A stretch of DNA of 14,312 bases from Candidatus Pacebacteria bacterium UBA1364 (GCA_002306345.1 DBRQ01000006.1:25328-39639); one strand, 5' to 3'. Shown: positions 5,815 through 13,166, numbered from the stretch's first letter. Notes: a model not told the origin generated them from the letters alone. Made by a program: numbers and translations.

Positions 5815-7233
5815 ATGCCTACCCTCAAACTTAGTAACACTATTTCCATCTTTGATATCATCGGCCCAGTAATGATTGGACCATCTAGCTCGCACACAGC
5901 AGGGGCAACACGAATTGGCTACAGCGCTTATCAAGCTCTTAAACGGTTAGGTGACGAACCCAAAGAAATTAAAATTAAACTTTATAATTCCTTCAGTGAC
6001 ACTGGTGTCGGTCATAAAACCGATCTGGCTTTGTTAGCTGGCTGCTTGGGACTTAAACCAGAGGATGAGCAAATTATTCAAGCCAAAGAAGTGGCGCAGA
6101 AAAAACAGGTGAAATTTGAAGTTAAATGGGGTTTACATTCTTCGGATTTTCATCCTAATACAGCGGTGATTAAACTTAAGGGTGAGCGAGAAAAAGTGCA
6201 ACTCATCGGCTATTCCTTAGGTGGAGGACTCATTAAAACTTTTAGCGAAAAGAACTTTAAACCCTACAATCATCAATCTAAAGAGCAATTGAAAGATTAT
6301 TTTTCTCTTAATAATTTCACAGAAAAAATTACTACTGGTCGACAGTTTTTACAACTAGTTTTAGCTTTTGAAGAAAAATTAGCAGAAAGTCGTAATTATC
6401 AAGATTTTTTGGATGAAAAAATCATTGACGGTATAGCTGATACTAACAATCCTCCAAAAATCAGTAAAATTCAGATTAACCAAGAAATGTATCGCCGTTG
6501 GCAGATCATGAAAGAATCAATTGATAAAGGTACTAAAAGTCGCCAACGAGCAGCCACTGGGCTTTTTGGTGATGATGCTAATCGCATTTTAAAATCAAAA
6601 TTAAATCTTATCAGTCCAGTCATCGAAAATGGTATTACTTATAGCATCGGCGTGGCTGAACATAATGCACGCATGGGCAAAATTGTTGCTGCTCCCACCG
6701 CTGGTTCTTGTGGCATCATTCCTGGCACGCTGCGTGCCATGCAAGAACAATTTAGTTTTGAAGATAGTGACATTGTTCAAGCTTTAGTAGTAGCTGGCGC
6801 CTTCGGCGCCATTACCGCCAGGCAAGTAGCATTGGCTGGTGCCGTGGCTGGTTGCCAGGCAGAAATTGGTGTAGCCGGTAGCATGGCTGCTGCGGCTGGC
6901 ACTTTCTTGCTTGGCGGTAATTTAAAAAAAATGGAAAATGCGGCATCACTAGTTTTAGCCAATTTGCTAGGTCTAACCTGTGATCCCATTATGGGTAGAG
7001 TAGAAGTACCTTGTATTTTACGCAATGGCATGGTGACCTCAATGGTTTTTAGCGCTATTGAACTCGCTTTGGATGGAGTGGATTATTACATTCCCTATGA
7101 CGAAGTAGTAAGCGTGATGAAAAATATTGGCACCGACATGGATGAAAAATATCGAGAAACTAGTGAGGGCGGATTAGCCACTACTAAAACCGCTTGTCGC
7201 TTATGCGCCCGTAAAGGACAATGCTTGCGTTAA
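5815..7233 (+). CDS. sdaA: L-serine ammonia-lyase, iron-sulfur dependent, single chain
   Basis: A 472-residue cytoplasmic enzyme that converts L-serine to pyruvate and ammonia using a [4Fe-4S] cluster. The N-terminal beta domain carries IGPSSSHTAGATRIG (21-35); the alpha domain carries KSRQRAATGLFG (241-252), AEHNARMGKIVAAPTAGSCG (281-300) and EVPCILRNGM (397-406). Cys347, Cys389 and Cys400 have the same spacing (42 and 11) as the cluster ligands known in the Legionella enzyme. In that family the last residue, a Cys, binds the fourth iron. Here the tail ends in a Cys-rich stretch (C461, C464, C470) with two residues after the last Cys, so the tail may be extended. Length is like E. coli SdaA (about 454). 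It feeds pyruvate to the nearby oxidoreductase. sdaA is used for the single-chain type; sdaB would fit equally. Confidence 0.95.
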   Translation: MPTLKLSNTISIFDIIGPVMIGPSSSHTAGATRIGYSAYQALKRLGDEPKEIKIKLYNSFSDTGVGHKTDLALLAGCLGLKPEDEQIIQAKEVAQKKQVKFEVKWGLHSSDFHPNTAVIKLKGEREKVQLIGYSLGGGLIKTFSEKNFKPYNHQSKEQLKDYFSLNNFTEKITTGRQFLQLVLAFEEKLAESRNYQDFLDEKIIDGIADTNNPPKISKIQINQEMYRRWQIMKESIDKGTKSRQRAATGLFGDDANRILKSKLNLISPVIENGITYSIGVAEHNARMGKIVAAPTAGSCGIIPGTLRAMQEQFSFEDSDIVQALVVAGAFGAITARQVALAGAVAGCQAEIGVAGSMAAAAGTFLLGGNLKKMENAASLVLANLLGLTCDPIMGRVEVPCILRNGMVTSMVFSAIELALDGVDYYIPYDEVVSVMKNIGTDMDEKYRETSEGGLATTKTACRLCARKGQCLR

Positions 7234-7260
7234 ACTTGTTTTTGAAAAGTTTACTTTTTT
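7231..7260 (+). terminator. Terminator of the serine ammonia-lyase gene
   Basis: TAAACTT (7231-7237, beginning with the stop codon) pairs with AAGTTTA (7247-7253) over a nine-base loop, then C and TTTTTT (7255-7260). The seven-pair AT-rich stem plus T-run fits an intrinsic terminator. Its 3' arm overlaps the -35 box of the next promoter. Confidence 0.55.
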
Positions 7261-7279
7261 AAAAAAACTGATGTATACT
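7250..7279 (+). promoter_or_regulatory. Promoter of the cyclophilin gene
   Basis: TTTACT (7250-7255), an 18-base spacer, and TATACT (7274-7279). The predicted start near 7286 leaves a leader of about 23 bases to ATG 7309. The -35 box sits within the preceding terminator. Confidence 0.5.
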
Positions 7280-7308
7280 AGCTCTCTTTGAGCTATAAAA
7301 ATCAATCT

Positions 7309-8001
7309 ATGAAAAAAGAAAATATTTTACTCATAATTCTGATTGTTTTTTTGACTGTGCTTGGCGTTGCCAGTATTCAAAAAATAAATCAACAATCAGC
7401 AATTAATGGTGACAGTATCAGTAATAACGAAAATATTAAGTACAATAATCAAGAGGAAAAAAGCATGCCAGCCAGTCTATCAGCTAATAAAGCAATGAAT
7501 AAACCAGCAATGATCATTGATCAAAACAAAAATTATGAGGCTACTTTGCACACTAGTGCTGGTGACATTACCATTGCTTTAAATGCGGCAGCAACTCCCG
7601 TTACTGTCAATAATTTTGTTTATTTAGCGCAAAATAATTTTTACAACAACACTATTTTTCACAGAGTGATTAATGGTTTTATGATTCAAGGTGGTGATCA
7701 GCGAGGAGATGGTACAGGAAATCCAGGCTATCAATTCGATGATGAAGCCTTTGAAGGCGAATACACTCGTGGTACCATCGCTATGGCTAACTCTGGCCCA
7801 AATACCAATGGTAGCCAATTTTTTATCATGCACCAAGACTACGCTCTGCCTCACAATTATGTGATTTTTGGTGCAGTTACCTCTGGTATGGAAGTAGTTG
7901 ATCAAATCGCTACCGCCAAGGTGACCAGCAATTTTAGTGGAGAACTGTCTAAACCAATCGAACCAGTAGTAGTGACATCAGTCACTATTAAGGAAAAATA
8001 A
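7309..8001 (+). CDS. Membrane-anchored cyclophilin-type peptidyl-prolyl isomerase
   Basis: A 230-residue protein that catalyses proline cis-trans isomerisation in secreted or surface proteins. MKKEN is followed by one hydrophobic helix (about 5-22) without a lipobox Cys, then an Asn/Ser-rich linker to about residue 70, then the cyclophilin domain. Conserved active-site residues are in FHRVINGFMIQGGD (Arg119, Phe124, Gln127) and NGSQFFIM (Gln170, Phe172). The loop LPHNYVIFG lacks the Trp that binds cyclosporin in human cyclophilin A, so drug insensitivity is likely (inference). I chose ATG 7309 over an in-frame TTG at 7288, because the ATG gives a normal Lys-Lys signal anchor and the TTG lies almost at the predicted transcription start. 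The next gene is convergent, 43 bases away, with no clear terminator. Confidence 0.92.
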   Translation: MKKENILLIILIVFLTVLGVASIQKINQQSAINGDSISNNENIKYNNQEEKSMPASLSANKAMNKPAMIIDQNKNYEATLHTSAGDITIALNAAATPVTVNNFVYLAQNNFYNNTIFHRVINGFMIQGGDQRGDGTGNPGYQFDDEAFEGEYTRGTIAMANSGPNTNGSQFFIMHQDYALPHNYVIFGAVTSGMEVVDQIATAKVTSNFSGELSKPIEPVVVTSVTIKEK

Positions 8002-8044
8002 TCTAAATTTTATAACGAGTGTATTTTTAAACCAAAGCTTCAAT

Positions 8045-8908
8045 TTAAATAAATTCTTTGATGGCTTGGCTTAAGTCAATTTCTTTGGGAAATTGCTCAA
8101 CCAAAGCTTGCTTATTTAGTTGTGGAAGTTGGCGATGATAGGCGGGACGCTGATCATTGCGATACAAGACACCTAAACTAAGTTTAGTTTGATCTAGTAA
8201 GCTTATCAAGGCCTGACTTTGATTAGTTGGATCATAATCTTCGCCTAAATCAAAGGTATTTTCCTGGTACCAAGAGTAGTCTTGTTCTTTATTAAAACTT
8301 TGACAAGGCTGTTGAATGTCAATCAAAGAAAAACCTTCGTACAGCATACCTTTTTTGATTAATTCGCTCAGTTGTTCAGTTTTACCTGCAAAAGCTCTCG
8401 CCACAAAGCCAGCTCCATTAACAATTGCCGTTCCTAAGGCTCCAATAGGAATTTCGATTGAACCAGTTGGTGTAGATTTACCAATGGTACCTTGATTAGA
8501 GGTGGGTGAAACTTGGCCAGTGGTTAAACTATAACGGTGGTTATTAAGTACTAAAACAGTGATGTCATGATTACCACGGCAAGCCGCCACTAAATGATTA
8601 AAACCTTCACCATAAAGATCACCATCTCCACCAATAACTAGCACTTTTTGCTGATGATTAGCTAATTTAACCCCAATAGCGTTAGCAATACTACGACCAT
8701 GCAAAGCATGCAAGCCACAACATTTAATAAAATCAGCAGTGTTACCGCTACAACCAATGCCGAAAATAATAGTCAGCTCTTCCATTCGTAGTAGCCCAAG
8801 TCCAATTAAGGCCTGTTTTAGGGCAGTTAAAGTGCTAAAAGCACCACAACCAGGGCACCAAGTGGGTTGGATGCTGGTGATTAGTTTATCGGCGGTAATT
8901 GCTGTCAT
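8045..8908 (-). CDS. 2-oxoacid:acceptor oxidoreductase, beta subunit
   Basis: A 287-residue subunit that binds thiamine diphosphate and a [4Fe-4S] cluster. With the alpha subunit it oxidatively decarboxylates a 2-oxoacid to an acyl-CoA plus CO2 and passes electrons to ferredoxin or flavodoxin. Seen: CPGCG (Cys18, Cys21), GIGCSGN (Cys53) and QPCQSFN (Cys202), the likely four cluster ligands. The thiamine motif runs from GDGD (94-97) to NN (122-123), and HGRSIANAIGVKLAN (70-84) is typical of the family. Its ATG overlaps the TGA of the alpha gene by four bases (ATGA), so translation is coupled. No separate ferredoxin-like delta subunit is present. Sequence style is closest to the KorB/PorB two-subunit type; pyruvate or 2-oxoglutarate cannot be decided, but the neighbours favour pyruvate. 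Confidence 0.94.
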   Translation of the reverse strand: MTAITADKLITSIQPTWCPGCGAFSTLTALKQALIGLGLLRMEELTIIFGIGCSGNTADFIKCCGLHALHGRSIANAIGVKLANHQQKVLVIGGDGDLYGEGFNHLVAACRGNHDITVLVLNNHRYSLTTGQVSPTSNQGTIGKSTPTGSIEIPIGALGTAIVNGAGFVARAFAGKTEQLSELIKKGMLYEGFSLIDIQQPCQSFNKEQDYSWYQENTFDLGEDYDPTNQSQALISLLDQTKLSLGVLYRNDQRPAYHRQLPQLNKQALVEQFPKEIDLSQAIKEFI

Positions 8909-10674
8909 ATTAATCGATATTGTTTATCTAATTTTTGATTTTTTAAAAATTCGACAATGTCTTCACTGTAAAAAGGTCGGCCATCGTAACGTAAAATCGA
9001 GTGAAAATCGTCTAATTTGGTTTCTCGCCTAATTAAAGCTGCTAGCTGGCCAGTGGCATCACCTTCCAACACAAAAATTTCGGCATTCTTGCCTTCAATC
9101 AATTTTTCTAATTCCAAAGTAGGAAAAGGATAGACACAGGGTAAATGAATAACTGCTGTGTCTTTAGCAGCTTCATTTAATAAAACATCTCTTAAAACAT
9201 TCACTGTTGAACCAAAAGAGATCAAGATTTTTTTAGGCTGCTTGGCCCCGAGATAGAGAGGTTTAGGTAGTTCTTGCTTAAGAGCCTCTAATTTGGCAGC
9301 CCGTTTATCTATTGCTTGCTTGGTCACAACAGCATCTTCAGTAGCAAAACCATATTGATCGTGTTCATAAGAATTACTCAACTGCCAAGCGTTAGTTTGG
9401 CCAGGAATGGCACGGAGAGAAATACCATTTTTATTTGATTTATAGCGCAAATACTCTCCATCTTTTAGACCAGTTTCTCCTAACGCTGCGTCATTTAAGA
9501 TGTTGTAGCGCTGATTTTTTTGTTTTATCGCAATTTTAGGCATTGTTTGGTTAGACTCTAAAATATAGCGATCGGACATAATTAAAACCGGCAATTGATA
9601 TTTTTCCGCTAACTCCAGCGCTAGTTTGGTCAGAGCAAAATGTTCTTGCATATCGCCTGGAGTCAAAATCACACGCAAAAAGTCACCATGTCCAGCTCCT
9701 AGAAGAAAATTTAAATCTCCTTGTGATGTCCAAGTTGGCAAACCTGTAGCTGGACCTTGTCTCACCGCCTCGGCTACCACCAGAGGAATTTCTGAAACTC
9801 CAGCAAAAGATAAAGCTTCTACCATCAAAGCAAAACCACCTCCTGAACTACCAGTCATCGCGCGCACTCCAGCGAAAGAAGCGCCTAAAGCGTGATTGAT
9901 CGCGGCAATTTCATCTTCAGCGTGTTTAACTATAATCGGGTAATTTGCTTGCTGAGCGGCTAAAAAATGCAATAATGTAGTTGACGGCGTCATCGGATAG
10001 GCGGAATAAAATTGTAAACCAGCAGCTAGAGCCCCTAAACCAATAGCTTCATTGCCATTTAACAAAAGCTGCTCATCTACTCCAGAGGAAACCAAAACTC
10101 CTAAAGGCTCTAAAACTGCTTCTTTAAGCAGTTGGCGAGTCACTTTAAAGGCAGCCTTTAAAACAGCTAAGTTTTGCTTAGCTGCTTCTTTATTTTTGGC
10201 AAATTCTTCTACTACCACTTTACTCATCACTGACAAATCCATCTCTAATAGGCAAGCACTCAAACCCAAAGCCGCAATATTGGCTGCCAAAGGGCTTGCC
10301 CCTTGATCACGCGCAATTTTGCTTAATGAAACCGCCACTACTTTGGCTTTAACCTCTGGATATTTACTCTTGTCAAAAGTATTAGCATTAATAATTACCA
10401 ACGATTTCTCATCTATCTCTGCGAGATGATCCATTAGCAAATTTTCGTGAAAAAGAATCAATAAGTCTAAATGTCTGTGCTGACAGGTGGCCGCGTGCAA
10501 AGAGGTGTAAACCTGCCCACTTTGCAAACCACCTTTAATTAAAGAGGGGTATTCATAATAGTTAAAAACAGCTAAACCTTGCCTCTTGCAAGCCTTAGCA
10601 AAAAGCTTAGCGGAGGACATCACTCCTTCACCTGCTTTAGCTGAAATTTTCCAATTGAATGATTCCAAGTTCAT
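8905..10674 (-). CDS. 2-oxoacid:acceptor oxidoreductase, fused gamma-alpha subunit
   Basis: A 589-residue fusion. The gamma domain (about 1-185) begins ISAKAGEGVMSSAK (10-23) and includes EYPSLIKGGLQSG (41-53). The alpha domain begins GNEAIGLGALAAGLQFYSAY (207-226), continues PMTPS, HAEDEIAAINHALGASFAG (251-269), TGSSGGG (274-280) and RQGPATGLPT (305-314), and ends with a domain III segment holding VLEGDATGQLAALIRR. These features match KorA-like gamma-alpha fusions. It is the first gene of the operon, with the beta gene overlapping its stop. An in-frame TTG at 10695 would add seven residues, but it lies upstream of a good promoter -10 box, so I chose ATG 10674. The divergent flavodoxin, whose start lies about 140 bases away, is the likely electron acceptor. 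The Gly-Glu pair in AKAGEGV replaces the commoner Gly-Gln. Confidence 0.94.
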   Translation of the reverse strand: MNLESFNWKISAKAGEGVMSSAKLFAKACKRQGLAVFNYYEYPSLIKGGLQSGQVYTSLHAATCQHRHLDLLILFHENLLMDHLAEIDEKSLVIINANTFDKSKYPEVKAKVVAVSLSKIARDQGASPLAANIAALGLSACLLEMDLSVMSKVVVEEFAKNKEAAKQNLAVLKAAFKVTRQLLKEAVLEPLGVLVSSGVDEQLLLNGNEAIGLGALAAGLQFYSAYPMTPSTTLLHFLAAQQANYPIIVKHAEDEIAAINHALGASFAGVRAMTGSSGGGFALMVEALSFAGVSEIPLVVAEAVRQGPATGLPTWTSQGDLNFLLGAGHGDFLRVILTPGDMQEHFALTKLALELAEKYQLPVLIMSDRYILESNQTMPKIAIKQKNQRYNILNDAALGETGLKDGEYLRYKSNKNGISLRAIPGQTNAWQLSNSYEHDQYGFATEDAVVTKQAIDKRAAKLEALKQELPKPLYLGAKQPKKILISFGSTVNVLRDVLLNEAAKDTAVIHLPCVYPFPTLELEKLIEGKNAEIFVLEGDATGQLAALIRRETKLDDFHSILRYDGRPFYSEDIVEFLKNQKLDKQYRLI

Positions 10675-10686
10675 AAATGTAAAGTC

Positions 10687-10715
10687 ATTGTACAAGCCAG
10701 CAGAACAATGGTCAA
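10687..10715 (-). promoter_or_regulatory. Promoter of the 2-oxoacid oxidoreductase operon
   Basis: On the minus strand TTGACC (10715-10710), a 17-base spacer and TACAAT (10692-10687) form the best sigma-70-type promoter in the window. The predicted start near 10680 leaves a leader of about six bases before ATG 10674, so the transcript is nearly leaderless. Confidence 0.7.
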
Positions 10716-10724
10716 TATTTATTT

Positions 10725-10767
10725 AAACTAGGCATATTTAATGCTATGAATAATTTTTAAATAGTTT
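10725..10767. repeat. Nested dyads between divergent oxidoreductase and flavodoxin promoters
   Basis: AAACTA (10725-10730) and TAGTTT (10762-10767) form an outer inverted repeat. Inside it GCAT (10732-10735) and ATGC (10741-10744) flank a five-base loop. The location between two divergent promoters would suit a shared regulator, but the arms are short and the region is AT-rich. Confidence 0.3.
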
Positions 10768-10797
10768 GTGTGATTTGTTCATCTTTTTTTAAATTTT

Positions 10798-10806
10798 TGT
10801 TATAAT
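10798..10806 (+). promoter_or_regulatory. Extended -10 promoter of the flavodoxin gene
   Basis: TGT-TATAAT is a perfect extended -10 element; no good -35 box is needed or seen. It ends nine bases before ATG 10816, so the predicted start near 10813 leaves about three untranslated bases. Confidence 0.6.
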
Positions 10807-10815
10807 AAACGTATT

Positions 10816-11274
10816 ATGGCAAAAACTTTACTCATTTACGGCAGTTTAACCGGCAACACAGAAAATATTTCCAATAAAGTTCAAGCTTTGTGTAAAGCAA
10901 AAGGCAAAGAAATCGAGATTAAAAACGCTATGGATGCAGATCCTAGCGACTTAAGTGGACCATACCAAAATTTCATTTTAGCCTCTTCAACTTGGGAGGA
11001 TGGCCAACCTCAAGCTGATTTTAATGACTTCATTCAAAAAGTGGTCACTGTTAAACCCAATTTAGTCGGTAAAAAAATTGCTATCTTGGGATGTGGGGAC
11101 AGCAATTACGCGCATTTTTGTGGGGCAACTGATATTATAGAAAAAATTTTCGTTAATGATTTAGGCGGTAAAAAAATTATCGAAACACTCCGCATTGATG
11201 GTTATCCAGAAACAGAAAACAATCAAACTCTCCTCAAGAATTGGGCAGAAAAATTAGCCGAGTTAATCGACTAA
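10816..11274 (+). CDS. Flavodoxin (FMN electron carrier)
   Basis: Flavodoxin of 152 residues, a soluble FMN protein that replaces ferredoxin as a low-potential electron carrier. The phosphate loop is GSLTGNTE (9-16). The two loops that sandwich the flavin are SSTWEDGQ (57-64, Trp60) and CGDSNYAHFCGA (93-104, Tyr98). The alternating beta-alpha pattern of a short-to-medium chain flavodoxin is intact. It is divergent from the 2-oxoacid oxidoreductase operon and shares a 141-base control region, so it is the probable acceptor for that enzyme (inference). The promoter lies almost on the start codon and there is no Shine-Dalgarno site. Confidence 0.95.
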   Translation: MAKTLLIYGSLTGNTENISNKVQALCKAKGKEIEIKNAMDADPSDLSGPYQNFILASSTWEDGQPQADFNDFIQKVVTVKPNLVGKKIAILGCGDSNYAHFCGATDIIEKIFVNDLGGKKIIETLRIDGYPETENNQTLLKNWAEKLAELID

Positions 11275-11307
11275 AACAAAGCAAGAAAATTAAAACAAAT
11301 TACCAGC

Positions 11308-11327
11308 AAAATAGATTGCTATTTTTT
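11308..11327 (+). terminator. Terminator after the flavodoxin gene
   Basis: AAAATAG (11308-11314), loop ATTG, and CTATTTT (11319-11325) form a perfect seven-pair stem with two more T bases after it. An alternative five-pair stem AGCAA/TTGCT overlaps it and is followed by ATTTTTT. It lies between convergent genes and may work in both directions. Confidence 0.5.
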
Positions 11328-11336
11328 ACCTAGAGC

Positions 11337-11618
11337 CTATTTTTGGTCTTCTATAATCTTTTTGTTCAGTTTCTGCACCTCTTTGGAAACTTTTTTAGAA
11401 ACTTTTTTGGCCTCGCTAGAAACTTTTTTGCCTACTTTTTTGGCCAAAGTCTCCGGATCCTCTGTGACCTCCAGCGATAATTTTTTTAATTGTGCCTTGC
11501 CCTTAGCCACAATTTGATTCATTTTTTCACGATTCTTCTTATTAGAGAAAAGTACAGCGGTGGCACCAGCCACAGCACCTACTAATATGGGAAGCAAACC
11601 AGATTTTTTATTAGACAT
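11337..11618 (-). CDS. YtxH-like small membrane protein with Lys-rich tail
   Basis: A 93-residue protein. A short polar N-terminus leads into one hydrophobic, Gly/Ala-rich helix LLPILVGAVAGATAVLFS (8-25), then NKKNREKM and a highly basic helical tail. This is the layout of YtxH-domain proteins, where a glycine-zipper-like helix is followed by a charged coiled region; they are linked to stress in Firmicutes but their molecular role is not known. The tail repeats KKV-type units (KKVGKKVSSEAKKVSKKVSK, about 65-84), likely amphipathic. It follows pyruvate kinase on the same strand, 62 bases away, behind a weak terminator. TATCCT six bases before the ATG may be its own -10 box, giving another leaderless start. 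Confidence 0.75.
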   Translation of the reverse strand: MSNKKSGLLPILVGAVAGATAVLFSNKKNREKMNQIVAKGKAQLKKLSLEVTEDPETLAKKVGKKVSSEAKKVSKKVSKEVQKLNKKIIEDQK

Positions 11619-11644
11619 AGAATTAGGATAGCAAACAATTAAGC

Positions 11645-11675
11645 AAAAAGAAAGCTTACTTAATTATTTATAAGC
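11645..11675 (-). terminator. Weak terminator after pyruvate kinase
   Basis: On the minus strand GCTTA (11675-11671) pairs with TAAGC (11658-11654) over a 12-base loop, then TTTCTTTTT follows (11653-11645). The stem is short, so read-through into the YtxH-like gene is possible. Confidence 0.35.
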
Positions 11676-11680
11676 ACCTA

Positions 11681-13084
11681 TTACTTAACTTCTAAAAAAA
11701 GCAGACTATCAGTCTTACGACCAGTCACTTTATTACTAAGGCCTGCAGTAATTAAAATTTTTTGGCCAACTTCCACAATTTTATTAGCTTTAAGTTTTTC
11801 AATAATATCTGTTTCACAGGTATACTCAAAAACATCGTCTTTAACCAAAACAGGTTCCACTCCATAAACTATAGCTAATTTGTTATAGACTGATTTATTA
11901 TTAGTCACAGCTTTGATTGTGACATTTGGTCTAAAACGAGAAAGCTGACGAGCAGTGGCACCACTAGCAGTTAAACAAACCGCTAAATCAACTTCATCCT
12001 TGCTAAAATCAAGCAAAGAAAAAGCTGCAAAAGTGATAGCAGACATGTCATCTAGATTAGGCCAATCACAAAGATTGTTTTCAGTAAATGGTTCATTGTA
12101 AGCGGCAATTTTTGCCTGAGTTTCCACACATTTGACTGGATATTTACCCAAAGTAGTTTCTCCAGAAAGCATTATTGCATCAGTTCTATCATAAATGGCA
12201 TTAGCAACATCACTTACTTCAGCTCTGGTGGGACGAGGATTGAAGGTCATACTTTCCAACATTTGTGTGGCGGTAATTACTGGTTTGCCAAGAGTTCGAC
12301 ATTTTGCAATAATCATTTTTTGGTAATAGGCCACCCTTTCAAAAGGCACCTCTACTGCTAAATCACCACGTGCCACCATCACCGCATCAGAAGCCTCAAT
12401 AATTTCATCAAGATTGTCGATGGCCGCCTGATTTTCAATTTTAGCAATTATGTCGGCATGTAAATTTCTTTTTTGTAATTCTTCACGCAAAATAGCAATG
12501 TCTTTAGTGTCTCTGACAAAAGACAAAGCCACAAAATCAACATCGTCGTCGGTCATATTATCTAATTGCACTAAATCACTTTCGATAAGCGAAGGCATAT
12601 CAATGACAATGCCTGGAGTATTCATGGTTTTACGATGTTTAATGGTATAATCACCCAAAACCTTAACAGTGGCGGTGTTTTGGCCTTTTTCTACTATTTC
12701 AAATTCACAAAATCCATCATCTATGGAAACAGTATCACCTACTTGTAAAGCCTCAATCACGTTGGCAGGAATATTCATTTCTCTTTCACCTGGGGTTTGG
12801 CTGGTAAATTGGATTAAATCATTTTCTTTAACCTCAAAAGCTTGACCATCTTTAATATTGATACGAATCTCTGGACCCTGTAAATCTAGTAACACGCCAA
12901 CTGCTTTTCCTAATCTTTTAGAAATCGCCTTAACGCGATGAATACGCTCCAAATGCCATTCAGGAGTGCCATGTTTAGTATTAAAACGCGCCACATTCAT
13001 TCCAGCGTTGATCAAGGCTTCCAAAACTTCTTCTGTTTCGGTAGCTGGACCAATAGTAGCAACAATTTTAGTAAATTTTTTCAT
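11681..13084 (-). CDS. pyk: Pyruvate kinase
   Basis: A 467-residue glycolytic enzyme (phosphoenolpyruvate + ADP to pyruvate + ATP), cytoplasmic, close to the usual 470-480. The start is intact: TKIVATIGPAT (5-15). Catalytic residues are present: Arg33, Asn35, Arg74, Lys215 and Glu217 in IAKIEN, Asp241 in ARGDLAVEV, Thr273 in TATQMLESM, then PTRAEVSDVANAI and LSGETTLGKYP. Two potassium-site positions differ from the classical enzyme. NFSHG is NTKHG (Lys37 for Ser), and LDTKGPEIR is LDLQGPEIR (Leu68 for Thr, Gln69 for Lys), while the Glu of GPEIR is kept. A K-independent enzyme is a reasonable inference. It has the clearest Shine-Dalgarno of the window: AAGGAG at 13099-13094, nine bases before the ATG. 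Gene symbol is by family. Confidence 0.96.
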   Translation of the reverse strand: MKKFTKIVATIGPATETEEVLEALINAGMNVARFNTKHGTPEWHLERIHRVKAISKRLGKAVGVLLDLQGPEIRINIKDGQAFEVKENDLIQFTSQTPGEREMNIPANVIEALQVGDTVSIDDGFCEFEIVEKGQNTATVKVLGDYTIKHRKTMNTPGIVIDMPSLIESDLVQLDNMTDDDVDFVALSFVRDTKDIAILREELQKRNLHADIIAKIENQAAIDNLDEIIEASDAVMVARGDLAVEVPFERVAYYQKMIIAKCRTLGKPVITATQMLESMTFNPRPTRAEVSDVANAIYDRTDAIMLSGETTLGKYPVKCVETQAKIAAYNEPFTENNLCDWPNLDDMSAITFAAFSLLDFSKDEVDLAVCLTASGATARQLSRFRPNVTIKAVTNNKSVYNKLAIVYGVEPVLVKDDVFEYTCETDIIEKLKANKIVEVGQKILITAGLSNKVTGRKTDSLLFLEVK

Positions 13085-13093
13085 ACCCTTTAT

Positions 13094-13099
13094 CTCCTT
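13094..13099 (-). promoter_or_regulatory. Strong ribosome binding site of pyruvate kinase
   Basis: AAGGAG on the minus strand with a nine-base spacer to ATG 13084. It stands out because most genes in this window have no Shine-Dalgarno sequence, and suggests a highly translated leadered message. Confidence 0.75.
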
Positions 13100-13122
13100 A
13101 TATTTTTTATATTTTTTAATTC

Positions 13123-13152
13123 TATATAATCGAAAAGTTTATTATCTGCCAA
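13123..13152 (-). promoter_or_regulatory. Candidate promoter of pyruvate kinase
   Basis: TTGGCA (13152-13147), an 18-base spacer and TATATA (13128-13123). The predicted start near 13116 gives a leader of about 30 bases that contains the ribosome binding site. Confidence 0.45.
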
Positions 13153-13160
13153 AGACAGTT

Positions 13161-13166
13161 TATAAT
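13161..13166 (+). promoter_or_regulatory. Candidate -10 box of the histidine phosphatase gene
   Basis: TATAAT with a weak -35 region. The predicted start near 13173 falls within a 9-bp tandem repeat. The leader to ATG 13204 is about 30 bases. Confidence 0.45.

Noticed and set aside
5614..5934. Minus-strand ORF of 106 residues crossing the gap before the serine lyase
   Set aside because: It overlaps the ends of two well-supported genes on the other strand and has no recognisable features; the open stretch through the 126-base gap is likely chance.
7288..7308. TTG start adding seven residues to the cyclophilin
   Set aside because: It lies two bases from the predicted transcription start, and the ATG at 7309 gives a standard Met-Lys-Lys signal anchor.
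9626..10306. Plus-strand ORFs inside the oxidoreductase alpha gene
   Set aside because: Shadow frames of a strongly supported gene; no recognisable family and no promoter or ribosome site.
10675..10695. TTG start adding seven residues to the oxidoreductase alpha subunit
   Set aside because: The TTG lies upstream of the -10 box (10692-10687) of a well-formed promoter, so it would not be in the transcript.
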